Shown: positions 24,001 through 37,700 of the stretch, piece after piece
Numbering within the stretch: the first letter of the stretch is position 1
How the letters are laid out: each line of letters opens with the position of its first letter
NCBI RefSeq assembly: GCF_003369915.1
Contig: NC_046674.1
Span: forward strand, 11,222,001-11,286,000
Origin: Drosophila miranda
Taxonomy: Eukaryota > Arthropoda > Insecta > Diptera > Drosophilidae
Length of the DNA: 64,000 nt
Direction: 5' to 3'
Notes under the pieces: generated by a model
Told to the model about the DNA's origin: nothing
Seen by the model: only the letters and a program-made list of their open reading frames with translations
Databases searched by the model: none
Position numbers and translations under genes: made by a program

Positions 24001-27000
24001 GTGAGGAGGCAAACCCACCAGAGTTTCTGGGCAAAATGGAGGTGACTCCGCCCGTGGAGGGTCTGCTCGTGGAGTACGTATACGTGTTCAAGCAGCGTGG
24101 GACGTGGCGCTACTGGCCGGAGCTGGCCAAGCGCATGGATGTGGAGGAGACGAAGACGGGCGTTATTGTACCGACTGTGGACACGGGCCGCTATGTGCAC
24201 CTCCTCAAGATGCACGTGAAGCACAAGAAGCGGATGCTGCTAGTGGGCCCCACGGGCACCGGCAAGAGCGTCTATGTGCAAAACTATCTGATGAACAAGC
24301 TGAACCAGGAGGAGTACGAGTCGGGTTTCATCACCTTCACGGTGATGATCACGGCCAACCAGTGTCAGGAACTACTCATCTCGAAGCTGCAGAAGTGGAA
24401 GCGTGGCATCTACGGACCGCCCAAGGGTATGCAGAGCGTCCTCTTCGTCGACGACATGAACATGCCCGTGAAGGAGGTGTACGGGGCACAGCCGCCGTTG
24501 GAGCTGCTGCGCCAGTACTTTGACTACGGGCACGTGTACGATCTGAAGGACGCCTCCAAGCTGTACATCCACGATGTCCTGATAATGGCCGCCTGCGGCT
24601 TGCCCGGTGGCAGTCGCCAGGACGTCTATGCCCGCTTCCTCAACCACTTCAATGTGTTCTCTATCAACACGTTCAGCGACGACAGCATGTTCCGCATCTT
24701 CCTAAATGTGGCGCTCAGCGGCTTCCGGCGCTCCGGCCACGGCCAGGACGTATTCTTGGTCACCAATCAGATCGTCAGTGCCACCCAGAGCATATATAAG
24801 AGCGTCCAGTCCGAGGTACGGGCTACTCCGGCCAAGAGCCACTACGTCTTTAATCTGCGAGACATCTCGCGCGTCGTCACCGGCTGCACCCTGGTGCGCA
24901 AGGAATCCGTCAATGACAAGAAGGTGCTTGTGCGCGTGTGGTACCACGAGGCAATGCGAGTTTTCTTCGACCGTCTTGTGGACGACACAGACCGCAAGTG
25001 GATGTTCGACAAGCTGAACGACTGCCTGAAGGCCAACTTCAAGGACAAGGTTGAGAATATCTTCGACAAGTACTGCGTCCAGGTGGGAGACGAACAGGTG
25101 TTTAGCATGGAGACCGCCAACAACGTGTTCTTTGGCGTCTACTTCGACGAAGACAGTGTGCCGGACGAGCGGCGCTACGAGGAGGTGCCCAGCGTAGAGG
25201 TGTTCCTAAAGGTGGCTCTGGACAGCCTCGATGACTATAACTCGACACGCCGCTCCAAAATGGACATCACCCTGTTTACCTTCGCCCTGCAGCACTTAAA
25301 TCGCATCTGCCGCATCATCTCCATCCAGGGAGCGAGCGCATTGCTAATTGGTTTGGGGGGATCGGGCCGCCAGTCGCTTACGAAGCTGGCCACCAACATG
25401 GTACAGACTTCGTTCTTCCAGCCCGAAATCACCAAGAATTACGGGGCCAATGACTGGCATGACGACATCAAGGTGATCCTCAAGGAAGCGGGGGGAATGA
25501 ATAAGCACACAACCTTCCTGATAACCGAGAACCAGATCAAGATGGAGCTCTTCCTGCAGGACATCGACTGTCTGCTGAATCAGGGCGAGGTGCCCAACAT
25601 CTTTCCCATCGACGAGAAGCAGGAGGTTCTGGAGATGGTACGTCTGGCCGCACAGGGCGGCAACCGCAACATTGACGTGTCGCCACTGCAGGTCTTCTCC
25701 TTTTTCGTGAACCGCTGCAAGCAGAAGCTGCACATCGTCCTCAGCTTCTCGCCCATCGGGGATGCCCTGCGTACGCGTGTCCGCCTGTATCCATCATTGG
25801 TCAACTGCTGCACCATCGACTGGTACGATAGCTGGCCGGAGGAGGCGCTCCAGATGATCGCTAGAATGTCTCTGGTGGACGTGAACGTGCCCTCCGAGGA
25901 GATTAAAATGGCCATTGTCGACACCTGCCAGTACTTCCACACGACAGCTGCCCGGGCCACGCGCGCCTTCTGCCAGTTAAGCGGGCGCCACATCTACCAG
26001 ACAAACGCCTCCTTCATCGAGCTCATCCGCTCCTTCCAGACTCTCATCGACCTGAAGCAGAGCGAGACGATGCTCGCCAAGATGCGATACATCGGGGGCC
26101 TGGACACGCTTGCCAATGCAGCTGCCGCCATCTCCATTATGCAACGCGACCTGAACGCCCTGCAGCCGAAGCTGGTGGCCCTGGCGGAGGCCTCCCGCAA
26201 GATGATGCTTGAGATCAACAAGGAGACCCTGGCGGCAAGTGCAGCCGCCGAGCAGGTGAAACGGGACGAGGAGGTGGCCTCCGTGCAGGCCGTAGCGGCG
26301 CAGGTGCTGAAGAACGAGTGCGAAAAGGATCTGGCCAAGGCCATACCCGTCCTGGAGGATGCCCTGGCCGCCCTAAACACACTGAAGCCCGCGGATATCA
26401 CGCTCGTAAAGTCGATGAAGAACCCACCGTCGGTCATCAAGTTGGTTATGGCGGCGGTGTGCGTGATCAAGGCTATACCGGCGGATCGTGTACCCGATCC
26501 CTCGTCGGGCAAGATGGTGCAGGACTACTGGGGGCCCAGCAAGCGGCTGCTGGGCGAGATGAACTTCCTGCCCGCTCTCAAGGAGTTCGATAAAGACAAC
26601 ATTCCGGTGGAGATCATGAAGCGCATCCGCAAAGAGTTCATCCCGAACAAGGACTTTGATCCCAAGGTGGTGGCCAAGGCCTCCAGTGCGGCCAAGGGTC
26701 TCTGCCAGTGGATCATCGCCATGGATATGTACGACGACGTGGCCAAAGTGGTGGCTCCCAAAAAGGCCAAGTTGGCCGGCGCAGAGAAGGAGTACGCGGA
26801 CACAATGAGCTTTCTGGCCGAGAAGCGTGCTCTGGCCGCCGCCCTCGAGGAGAAGGTGGCCCTGCTCAACATAGAGCTGGACAAGGCCAACGAGGAGATG
26901 AAGAAGACCGAGGAGCATGCCGAGAACTGTCGCAACAAGCTTCTGCGTGCCGAGGCCCTCATTGGAGGCCTGGGTGGTGAAAAGTCGCGCTGGAACAAAG

Positions 27001-30000
27001 CGGCCGACGACCTGCAGGAGCTATACGACCATCTGCCCGGCGATGTGCTCCTCTCGTGCGGCATCATTGCCTACCTATCGGCAGTGAATCTGCAGTCGAG
27101 GACAGAGTGCGTGAACGACTGGTTCCAGAAGGTGACGAAGCTAAAAATTCCCTGCTCCAAAAAGTACTCCATCACGGAGGTACTCGGGCTGGAGGTGACA
27201 ATCCAGAACTGGCAGCTAGATGGCCTGCCCAACGACGAGTTCTCCAGCGAAAATGCCATCATAGTGTCCAGCTCCAGTCGCTACAGCCTCTTCATCGATC
27301 CCCAGGGGCAGGCCAACAACTGGCTGAAGAACATGGAGCGCAAGAACCGCCTGAACTGCGTCAAGTTCAATCAGGGCAACTACATGCGTATCATCGCAGA
27401 GGCCATGGAGTACGGCACTCCTGTGATCATCGAGAACGTGCAAGAGGAACTAGAGGTACCTCTGGACCCCATTCTGATGCACCAGACCTTCATCCAGGGC
27501 GGCGTCAAGCACATCAGCCTTGGTGAGGCGGTGGTGCCACTGTCACCCAACTTCCGGCTCTATATGACCTGCAATCTGCGTAATCCGCACTTCCTGCCGG
27601 AGACCTTCAACAAAGTGACGGTGATTAACTTTGCCCTCACCCAGAACGCACTGATGGACCAGCTGCTGAGCATTGTGGTGGCCAAGGAGCGGCCGGATCT
27701 GCAGGAGCTGCGCATCACCCTCACCACAGAGGCGGCGGCCAACAAGGGGGCACTGCGGGATGCCGAGAACCTGATCCTGAAGACGCTATCTGCCAGCGAG
27801 GGGGACATTCTAGAGAACGAAGCGGCCATCCAGATTCTGGGCGAGTCCAAGGGCCTATCCAAAGACATCCAGGAGAAGCAGGAGGCGGCCAAAGAGACGT
27901 CCGCGAAGATTGAGGCCTTCCGGCTGAACTACAAGCCGGTGGCAGTGCATTCCTCTATTCTGTACTACTCCATCACTGATCTGCCCAACATCGATCCCAT
28001 GTACCAGTTCTCTCTGAATTGGTATATCAACCTGTACATGTACTCCATCGACACCGCCAACAAGTCCAAAGATCTGCCACGACGCATCAAGTTCCTGGTG
28101 GATGGGTTCACCAAGAACTTGTACAACAACGTTTGCCGGTCCATCTTCGAAAAGGACAAGCTCCTGTTCTCATTCATCCTCACCGCTCGCGTCTTGTTGG
28201 GCACGGGCCAAGTGGAGATGCGTCATCTAGCACACCTGGTCACCAATGCGAAAGAATCCAGCCACATGCCGCCCAATCCCGATCACAGCTGGATCACAGA
28301 GACCGTCTGGCTGAATGTGCTGCGGCTGGAGGAGCTCAAGGAGCTGCGTGGGATTGTGGACGCGTTTCGGAAGGACCTGTCCGCCTGGCAGGCCATCTAC
28401 GACCACGCCTCGCCGGAGCTGCAACCGCTGCCTGCACCCTGGAACGACAAGATCACTGCCTTTGAGAAGATCATCGTGCTGAAGGCCCTGCGACCGGACT
28501 CTGTCTTCCTGGCAGTTCGCAACTTCATCGCCCTCACCATCGGGGATCAGTTCGTGTCGCCGCCAGAGTTTGACATTTCTAAGTCCTATGCCGATTCGAC
28601 GGCCCTGACTCCACTCGTGTTCATCCTCTCGCCGGGTGCTGATCCGCTGGGCTCCCTGCTGGCATTCGCCGAGAAAATGGGCCAGGAGGAGACCTTCCAG
28701 AGCATCTCGCTGGGCCAGGGCCAGGGCCCGATTGCCACAGCCCTTATCAAGAGCGCCCAGGAGATGGGCTACTGGGTGTGCCTGCAGAACTGCCACCTGG
28801 CCGCTTCTTGGATGCCCGCCCTGGAGTACATGTGGGAGAACATGGACACCTTCAACACCGTTCGTAAGTGAGGGAAAGTCTTTTCCCAATCCTCTTATAA
28901 CTTTATTTTCCATAGCCAACTTCCGCCTCTGGCTGACTGCCTACCCCACGCCTCAGTTTCCGGTGACTATTCTGCAAAACGGCGTAAAGATGACAAATGA
29001 ACCACCGACTGGGCTGAGGGAGAACCTGATGCGCTCCTACAACTCGGAGCCAATCAACGAGTACGAGTTTTATGCGGGCTGTGCCAAGCAGGATCGCGCC
29101 TTCACTCGGTTGCTGTACGGCATCTGCTTCTTCCATGCGGTGGTGCAGGAGAGACGCAAATACGGACCGCTCGGCTGGAACATCGCCTACGGATTCAACG
29201 AGTCTGATCTCCAGATCTCTGTGCTGCAGTTGAGCGTAAGTTTGTATCGATAACACCGTGCGACAGTGGTTTTGTATTTTGCACGAGACAAACCCTAAAC
29301 AATTGATGGGTTGAAGTGATTTTTGTATGACCCTTCAAAGGATTTATCAGACACTGTCGCACAGTGCTATCATTCATCATGGTTCGCGGTACATTTATGG
29401 TTAATTTCTTCCACATTCCAGATGCTTCTCAACCAATATGAGCACGTCCCGTACGATGCCATCTCGTATCTGACCAGCGAATGCAACTATGGCGGCCGTG
29501 TGACGGACAACTGGGATCGACGTGCGATCGTCACGATTCTGGCGGACTTTTGTAATCCCCAGGTGGTGGCCGACAACCGGTACAGGTTCGCCACAGACGA
29601 CCGCTACATACTGCCCCGCAAGATGGAGCACCGCGAGATGCTGCGCTACCTGGAGGACAACATACCATCTCTGGCGCCGCCCGAGGTGTACGGTCTTCAC
29701 GCAAACTCGGGTATAACGCGAGACCTGCAGACCACAAAGACACTGCTGGACTCGATGATCCTGCTGTTGGGCAGCGAGGCGGCGGGCACTGCAGGCGCCG
29801 GAGTCAGTGTGGAGCAGATAATTCTGAACACCATAAAGCAGATTGGGGAAGATATGCCGGCGGACATGGACATTGAGGCGGCAGCCGAGAAATATCCCGT
29901 GGACTACAATGAGTCTATGAACACGGTGGTAGTGCAGGAAATGGAGCGCTTCCTTAAGCTGCAGAAGGAGATACGGGCTTCCTGCAGGGACCTGGCCATG

Positions 30001-30651
30001 GGAATCAAGGGCATAATTGTCATGACCCCCGATCTGGAGAATGTCATGACGGCCATGAAATTCAATCGCATACCGCTCAAGTGGATGTCCAAGTCGTATC
30101 CCAGCCTCAAGCCGCTGGGATCCTATGTCCAGGATCTGTACAAGCGCCTCAACTGGCTGTTCCACTGGTACATGCACGGCAAGCCGCCCACCTTCTGGCT
30201 ATCCGGTTTCTTTTTCACGCAGGCCTTCCTCACGGGTGCCATGCAGAACTTTGCCCGCAAGTACAAGATACCCATCGACACGCTGACCTTCGACTATGAT
30301 GTGCTCAAGGTGGAGACGAAGGCGACGCCCCCAGACGATGGCGTCTACTGCAACGGTCTTTTTGTGGAGGGGGCGCGCTGGGATTGGGAGCATAACATGC
30401 TGGTGGAACAATACCCTAAGATACTCATCTATATTATGCCCGTCATCTTTTTCCGGCCCGTGCTCATTTTGGACCTAGTTGAGGGAACACGCTATAAGTG
30501 TCCCCTGTACAAGACGGGCGAGCGCAAGGGCACGCTCTCCACGACGGGACACTCGACTAACTATGTGGTGCCGCTTCTGCTCAATACCCAGGCGAAACCA
30601 TCGCACTGGGTGAAGCGGAGCGTGGCCCTCATCTGCCAGACAAACGACTGA
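18032..30651 (+). CDS. Dhc62B: axonemal dynein heavy chain (Dhc62B, DNAH7/DNAH12-like)
   Basis: Single-headed inner-arm axonemal dynein motor, an ATP-driven minus-end microtubule motor of motile cilia and sperm. Exons 18032..20100, 20244..20424, 20482..23709, 23991..28863, 28916..29235 and 29422..30651 are all GT-AG and phase-consistent, giving 3,966 codons, a normal full length. N-terminal tail and linker occupy about residues 1-1240. P-loops: AAA1 GPAGTGKT near 1280, AAA2 GEPLAGKS near 1557, AAA3 GPTGTGKS near 1911, AAA4 GLGGSGRQ near 2279. A stalk with Ala/Glu/Lys coiled coils surrounds the microtubule-binding region (about 2570-2870), followed by AAA5, AAA6 and the C-terminal domain. The start is the first ATG after the TATA box, in CACC-ATG context. 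AAA2's Walker A ends GKS, so nucleotide binding is plausible. The cytological name follows the D. melanogaster neighbour order (alpha-Spec, PolD2). AATAAA lies at 30704. Confidence 0.93.
23722..23757 (+). repeat. intronic repeat fragment shared with dynein intron 5
   Basis: A 36-bp stretch just inside dynein intron 3 (23710-23990) matches 29250-29285 in intron 5 at 31 of 36 positions by eye. Only one end of the element described there is recognisable here, so this looks like a decayed or partial copy. Confidence 0.6.
29250..29366. mobile_element. MITE-like element in dynein intron 5
   Basis: Near-perfect terminal inverted repeats bound this roughly 115-bp segment: 29254-29268 and 29352-29366 pair at 14 of 15 positions (core GTGCGACAGTG). 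No ORF lies inside. The left end recurs in intron 3 of the same gene. Small size, inverted ends and multiple copies suggest a miniature inverted-repeat transposable element. I cannot assign a family, and no clear target-site duplication is visible. Confidence 0.55.
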
Positions 30652-30941
30652 GAGAATGGTATTCTCAATACATGTGTGTGTTTATTAAACATTGTTCAAA
30701 ATTAATAAAATAGGTATATGCTTGCTTATTCTTTACAAGTACAAATTCACAGCATTAAAAACGCTTTTAAAAACAAAGGAGACTACGGCCACGGCCCGCA
30801 CCACATCTCGAATCTATCTATCTGCAAATGCGAGCCCCGAACTTTAAAAGTGCAGCCCCGCACTCGATCTACTCGAGATGATAAATATTGTAACTATGCT
30901 TTGGATGGTGGTGGTGTGGAGTGTGGGTGTCTGCTATGGGC
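30652..30941. other. convergent 3' ends of dynein and DCAF8-like genes
   Basis: 290 bp separate the two stop codons. A plus-strand AATAAA at 30704-30709 and a minus-strand AATAAA (TTTATT at 30681-30686) overlap in position, so the two 3'UTRs probably overlap. Confidence 0.6.
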
Positions 30942-33660
30942 CTATTGCGTGTTGCAGCCCATGGGGTCTGTACGAGGATATCCTTCCCCACTGGTGTCCG
31001 AGCTATTGCTGTCACGACGCCGATACATGGAACTGGTGTCGCTGGCGGAGCTGGTGGCGCTGCTAAAACTCTGTTCGTGCTGTGGCACCGATCCTGGTGG
31101 GGCATCTGCAGCACCCTCATTGCGACGACTATAGCGACGAACACGCCAGCGGGCCCTGGTTGAGGGATCCCCCATGACTTGACGAAAAAATATTTGAAAC
31201 TGCTGGCTGGCGTTATCATCACCAACGGTCTCCAAAATGCTGCGCCGAAAGTTACTATAGAGCGTATCCCGCAGACCCTCCGGTTTTGGCACGTGCTGCA
31301 AACAAAATAATAAATATACTTTACTGAATTCTACCAATTCCGGCTGTGAGCTGAACACTCACTTTTCCGGGAACATCGGGGGTCCAGATTTTGACATTAT
31401 GCTCTAACCCAGACGTGGCCAGCACTGGCATCCAGGGATGCGGCTCCAGGCAGTTAATCACCCCCGCAATATCGCCCTTCATGTAGTTGATGATGGACTC
31501 TGTGTTCCTGTCCCAAAAGAAGATGTGGCCGCAGTCGCTGCCACTGATCACGTACTCGGATCGTGGTCCAAAGAAGTTAACGCCCTTGATGGTGCGATGG
31601 TTTCTGTATGCCGGGCGGCGGTGAACAAGAGAACAGAGCAAAATAATCTAGGGGGTGAGCTCTCTGAGAGATGAACTGTCACTTACACGTGCCCTTCGTA
31701 GCAGTGAAGAGTATCGCCTTCCTTGTAGTTGCGGCTGTCATAGAGAAATATTCCGGCATCGCTGTAGGAAGCTAGGATTTCGCTTCCGCTGTGATTGTAG
31801 ACGGCGCAAGTGATGTGAGTCATCTTTGTCTGGGAACGAGAAGAGGACACAAATGAAAAGGCTCACGTTTTGGCGGTAGAACTACTAACCTCCCGAACGC
31901 CTCGGGGGGTCATCTCGTGAATGGGACTTGGTAGCTTGCGTTTGTCGTAGACACGAAGATTGTCATCAGCGCCGCTGACACAAAACTCCGGCGCAAACGG
32001 ATGATGGGAAATGCTAAAAAGACGTACGCGGCTCCGTTGCCCCCGTCTGTTGTGATCATTGTGGGTGCAGTGCAGCATGGTGTTTGCAGATGTACTGGTG
32101 CGGAGATCAAAGTGCTTAACAGTCCCATCCTCGCCGGCGCTCATCACCTCGTGCTTGGTGTGCGGCACCACCACGATCTTATGCACTGCATCGGTGTGCG
32201 CGTAGAGTCTCGTGGGCTTAGTGTCGCCCCCGGATGGAGGGATGACGGCGCGTCGCACCTGGCCATCGCGACTGGTGGACACAATGTCTAAGCATCCGGA
32301 ACTGTCAATGAACTTTGTCTGGAAAATGTTCGCGTGGTGGCCCGATTTGAAGATATGCAATGGCTTGTTGTTGGCCCAGTCCCAGACTATGATTCGTGTA
32401 TCGTCGGAGCCAGAGCAGAGCAGGTCCCCGGCCCTATTGAAGTTAAGGCAGTTCACACAGCCCTTGTGTTTGATCATCGCATTCCAGAGCGACATCTGCT
32501 CCACGACATGCCTGGACCCGTAGAAGCCCCGCCCGAAGCTATCGACAGAGGTGTGGCCGCCGCGCCACCCAATTCGATTGATGATGTTGTGCTCGCGCTG
32601 CATCAACTCATGGGCCGAGTTCCAGGTGTATGGCGGTTTATCCTTGTACATGATTTCGTTCACGGCAAAGTCAATGTTCTCCCGGTCAGCCGCATTTGGC
32701 TCCGGTTCAATCCAATCACTATGATCAGCCTAGTGCCCCATGAAAAAGAGAGTTCAGCGAATAGAACAGAACAGAAGAACTTTTTATCGAACTTACCATT
32801 CCTCCATCACTGGAGGTGTTGCTTGTGGAACTGTCGTAATGATTCCAAAAGTCATCCTCCATGCGACTGTTAGAATCGCCATCACTCGATGTCGGTTCGT
32901 CGTTGGGGTTGGGGACTACCGCCTCTGCGGTTTCCTCGGGTTCTTCCTCTACACTGGGAAGCACTGGAGCGACAGCCGCCTCACTATCGCTGCTGCTCTC
33001 TAATGTGGCCACAAGTTCTACGGTTATGCGGCGATATGAACGTGTGGATGGTATGTTCCGCTGGTTGAATGTGGGCGAAGTGTCTGCATTGGAAGTTTCG
33101 GGATTCACTTCAACGTCTGACGGATCATCATCGCTGTCGATGGTGTCACTGGTATTGGGCACAATATCTGAGGCAAGCACGGCACTGGCTGCCGCTGGAG
33201 ACAGCGCACCCTGCACGAGTGAAATCTTTTCGTCCTCCTCCTCTGGCGGACTCATCGATTCGTCGTTGCCCTCTGCTTCCTCCCCCTGTAGCAATATCTG
33301 TTTGCTGCTCATGCCTCCCTCTTTGTTGCTATCGTCGTCGTCATCGACGTCGTTGTTATAATTCGTTTTGCTGGTGTTGGTGCTGCTGTAGGTTCCTATT
33401 TCAGTCTCGCTTATGACTGCAGTTTTCTCTTCGCTGCGTTTTGCCCAAGCCCAAACAAAAGTCAATCAATAGCTACGCACTTGTTGGAAGGTAACCTCAT
33501 CTACTCACCAAATTAGTGCTGTGGAGGCCTCCATGTCCATGGTCGCATCTCCTGCAGCGGAACGGCTGCTGGAGCTCTCATCTTCGTCTCCTGAATCATG
33601 GCGCTTCTGGCGCTTGCGCGCGGATGCCGATTTGGCAATGTTATCCTCATCCGGATCCAT
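30942..33660 (-). CDS. DCAF8-like WD40 protein (CUL4-DDB1 receptor)
   Basis: Probable substrate receptor of CUL4-DDB1 ubiquitin ligases, orthologous to human DCAF8/WDR42A. Exons, in transcript order: 33660..33509, 33433..32797, 32729..31890, 31823..31687, 31603..31363 and 31295..30942. All have GT-AG borders and matching phases, giving 786 codons. The N-terminal third is acidic, Ser/Asp/Glu-rich and disordered, with a basic nuclear-localisation-like stretch ([11 protein letters not shown]) near residue 12. WD40 repeats begin at [20 protein letters not shown] and include [53 protein letters not shown] and [13 protein letters not shown]. The block [20 protein letters not shown] is diagnostic of DCAF8. 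The C-terminal tail is Arg/Ser-rich. It is transcribed away from IleRS, with 1.1 kb between start codons. Confidence 0.88.
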
Positions 33661-34762
33661 CCTTGCAGCGTCAAAATTTTTCAATTGTTCTCTCGCTCAG
33701 ACAAGTAACCTTTTTCAACTTAACGATTTTGGGTTTTCTTTATTTTTGTTTATGTCCGAAAAGTACACATATACTTCATGATGATTGAAAGAACTTAACC
33801 CACTTATCCCCCCTATATCTATGTAGGGGAACAACTTGAGTTAAAATAATACCGCATGTACATTGTTCTTGTAGATACATTCTTTGCCCTTGCTTAAACA
33901 AAAATTACCGCAATATCTTTTAGCTGTGCTAAAATGCAGGTTTCATTATTTTCTTGGCCTGCTCTACAATGGGTTTATTGTTCTCTGTCCATAATCGGAA
34001 ATCATATTCCTCGATTTTGATATTAAGTTGAATATTACTAGCTAGCTGGGACCCTCAGCCCTGAACACATAGTTTTATCCCATTTATTAATCAATTCTTT
34101 ACAAGGTTGGCCAACTCTAAGTACCTCTTTTATTGTATTGTGTCTAAAATAAGGTTTAAACAAAAAAGGTCAACCAAAATGTCCAGTTTGTACATGATAA
34201 CTACACGCTATCTACTTATTTGGTACATATGAACTACATAATCATGCAGTATAACATTCAATGCAATCAGACGTGGTTGGTAAAGAAATTTTTTTATAAG
34301 CAAATTTGTTTTTCCAACATTTCATAATTTTTTTCCCAATTTTAATAGGTCTTAGAGATAAGGAACCAATCACCTATTGCATACGATCAATTGCATTTTT
34401 TTACACGGCCTATTCTACACGTTTTTTTCTGGAAACAATCTACCGTGTAAAAATAGAATTAGTTGAAGACGTACATACAAGGTACATTAGGCGAGAAGGG
34501 TGTGTTTTACCTTGCATACGTTGCGTTTTTGGGGCCGTTTTGCCTGTTGTCCACACCCTCTTTTTCCTCCCACTATGTAGCAAATGTGTAGTAACCGTGT
34601 AGAGTTGCCAACATGTAATAAATTGAGCAAAATGTAAGCACGTTGCCATCAAAATACAATAGTGCCACGCAAAATCGCTGCAAAAAATATATTTTTTTGA
34701 TTCAAAAGGTAAGAATTAACATTTGAATATGGCTTCTACTTAAACTACGGAGTTTTGCAGCT
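33661..34762. other. divergent DCAF8-like/IleRS intergenic region
   Basis: AT-rich sequence holding the two promoters and the IleRS leader. The IleRS leader has a short intron: donor at 34709 (aaaag|gtaaga), acceptor AG at 34759-34760, two bases before the start codon. An 11-bp perfect inverted repeat (TTTTTACACGG at 34398-34408 against 34443-34453) could form a hairpin. No DRE or TATA box is obvious. Confidence 0.6.
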
Positions 34763-37700
34763 ATGGGAAAGAAACTGCAGCGGAGTGACGTTTGCCGAGT
34801 GCCGGAAAATATAAATTTCCCGGCCGAAGAGGAGAATGTACTTCAGCAATGGCGTGACGAGAAGATCTTTGAAAAGTGCAGCCAGCTGTCAAAGGGAAAG
34901 CCCAAGTAAGTATTTCCGACTATTGCATCAGCCGCACTTTCTCAATATACTTACTAAATATGCACATTTATGATTTAGGTACACATTTTACGATGGTCCG
35001 CCTTTTGCTACCGGCTTGCCCCACTACGGCCATATCCTAGCCGGCACAATAAAGGATATTGTAACACGCTACGCCTATCAGCAGGGATACCATGTAGATC
35101 GGCGCTTCGGCTGGGATTGCCATGGCCTTCCAGTGGAGTTCGAGATCGACAAGCTGCTGAACATCCGCGGGCCTGAGGACGTGGCCAAAATGGGCATCAC
35201 TGCCTACAACGCCGAGTGCCGGAAGATTGTCATGAGATATGCGGATGAGTGGGAGAATGTTGTCACTCGTGTGGGTCGGTGGATAGACTTCAAGAACGAT
35301 TACAAGACTTTGTATCCTTGGTACATGGAGTCCATTTGGTGGATCTTCAAGCAGCTCTTCGACAAAGGCCTGGTATATCAGGGAGTTAAGGTCATGCCCT
35401 ATTCGACCGCCTGCACAACGTCACTCTCTAACTTCGAGGCAAACCAGAACTACAAGGAGGTGGTAGATCCTTGTGTGGTGATCGCCTTAGAGGCATTGGC
35501 ACTGCCAAACACCTTCTTCCTGGTGTGGACCACAACGCCCTGGACTCTGCCGTCGAACTTTGCCTGTTGTGTACATCCCACCATGACCTATGTGAAGGTA
35601 TGTTAACAGCGTAACTGTTGTAAATTATGTAAATTACTGATTCAAATTATATTTCCTTGCCTATTCAGGTACGTGACGTGAAGAGCGATCGGCTGTTTAT
35701 ACTCGCGGAGTCACGGCTGTCCTATGTCTTCAAAACGGAGGCGGAGTATGAAGTGAAGGAGAAGTTTGCTGGCAAAACTCTCAAGGATCTGCACTACAAG
35801 CCGCTGTTTCCGTACTTTACCAAGCGCGGCGCCGAAGTGAAGGCCTACCGCGTCCTGGTCGATGAGTACGTTACGGAAGATTCGGGTACAGGAATTGTCC
35901 ACAATGCTCCATACTTTGGCGAGGACGATTACCGCGTCTGCTTGGCGGCCGGAATCATCACAAAGTCTAGCGAGGTGATTTGCCCCGTTGACGATGCGGG
36001 TCGATTCACAAAAGAGGCCAGCGACTTTGAGGGCCAATATGTGAAGGATGCGGACAAGCACATCATGGCCAATTTGAAGGCGAGCGGCAATCTGGTATCC
36101 AGTGGTCAGGTGAAGCATAGCTACCCCTTCTGTTGGCGATCAGATACTCCGCTGATCTACAAGGCAGTGCCCTCGTGGTTTGTGCGCGTCGAGCACATGT
36201 CCAAGAATTTGCTGGACTGCAGCTCCCAGACTTATTGGGTGCCCGACTTTGTAAAAGAGAAACGATTTGGAAACTGGCTGAAGGATGCCAGGGATTGGGC
36301 TGTGAGTACAATATTCTTTCTACATTTCTAATTTCTTAATCGAGCTGCATCAATCCCTTGGTTTAAGATCTCCCGTAATCGCTACTGGGGTACTCCAATT
36401 CCTATCTGGCGGTCGCCCAATGGGGAAGAAACCGTGGTTATCGGCAGCATCAAACAATTGGCGGAACTTTCCGGAGTTCTCGTAGAGGATCTTCACCGTG
36501 AGACCATTGACAATATTGAGATACCATCGGCTGTTCCCGGAAATCCTCCACTGCGACGCATTGCCCCCGTTTTCGACTGTTGGTTCGAGTCCGGGTCGAT
36601 GCCGTTTGCTCAGCAGCATTTCCCGTTCGAGAACGAAAAGGACTTTATGAACAATTTCCCTGCTGACTTCATAGCGGAGGGTATTGATCAGACCCGCGGC
36701 TGGTTCTATACGCTCCTTGTGATCTCGACGGCGCTGTTCAATAAGGCACCGTTCAAGAACCTCATCGCAAGCGGTTTGGTACTAGCTGCCGACGGTCAGA
36801 AGATGTCCAAGCGCAAGAAGAACTATCCCGATCCCATGGAGGTCGTCCACAAATATGGAGCCGATGCTCTGCGGCTGTACCTTATTAATTCTCCAGTGGT
36901 GCGAGCCGAGAGTCTGCGCTTCAAGGAGGAGGGTGTGCGCGACGTTATCAAGGATGTGTTCCTTCCTTGGTACAATGCCTACCGTTTCCTACTGCAAAAC
37001 ATCGTGCGTTACGAGAAGGAGGATTTGGCGGGCAAGGGCCAGTACAGCTATCAGCGGGACCGCCATTTGAAAAATATGGATCAGGCTTCAGTTATCGATG
37101 TGTGGATACTGTCATTCAAGGAATCTCTTCTTGAGTTCTTTGCCACCGAAATGAAGATGTATCGTCTGTACACAGTCGTGCCCAGGCTTACGAAGTTCAT
37201 TGATCAACTGACCAACTGGTGAGATCTGTTATTTCTTTTTGACTGGACTGGCGCATAATCCAATAAGCATTCTTCGTTTTAAGGTATGTGCGTCTCAATC
37301 GTCGTCGCATCAAAGGAGAGCTTGGATCAGAGCAGTGTATCCAGTCGCTGGACACGCTCTATGATGTTCTCTACACGATGGTCAAAATGATGGCCCCTTT
37401 CACGCCCTACCTTACGGAGTATATATTCCAGCGGCTGATCTTGTTCCAGCCACCTGGCTCCTTGGAGCATGGCGATTCAGTCCACTATCAAATGATGCCC
37501 GTTAGTCAAAAAAAATTCATTCGGAACGACATCGAGCGCTCTGTGGCCCTAATGCAGTCCGTCGTGGAGTTAGGTCGCGTTATGCGTGATCGACGCACTC
37601 TACCAGTTAAGTATCCCGTTTCGGAGATTATCGTCATACACAAAGACGAGCAAACCTTGGCGGCTATCAAGAGTCTGCAAGACTTTATTCTTAGCGAACT

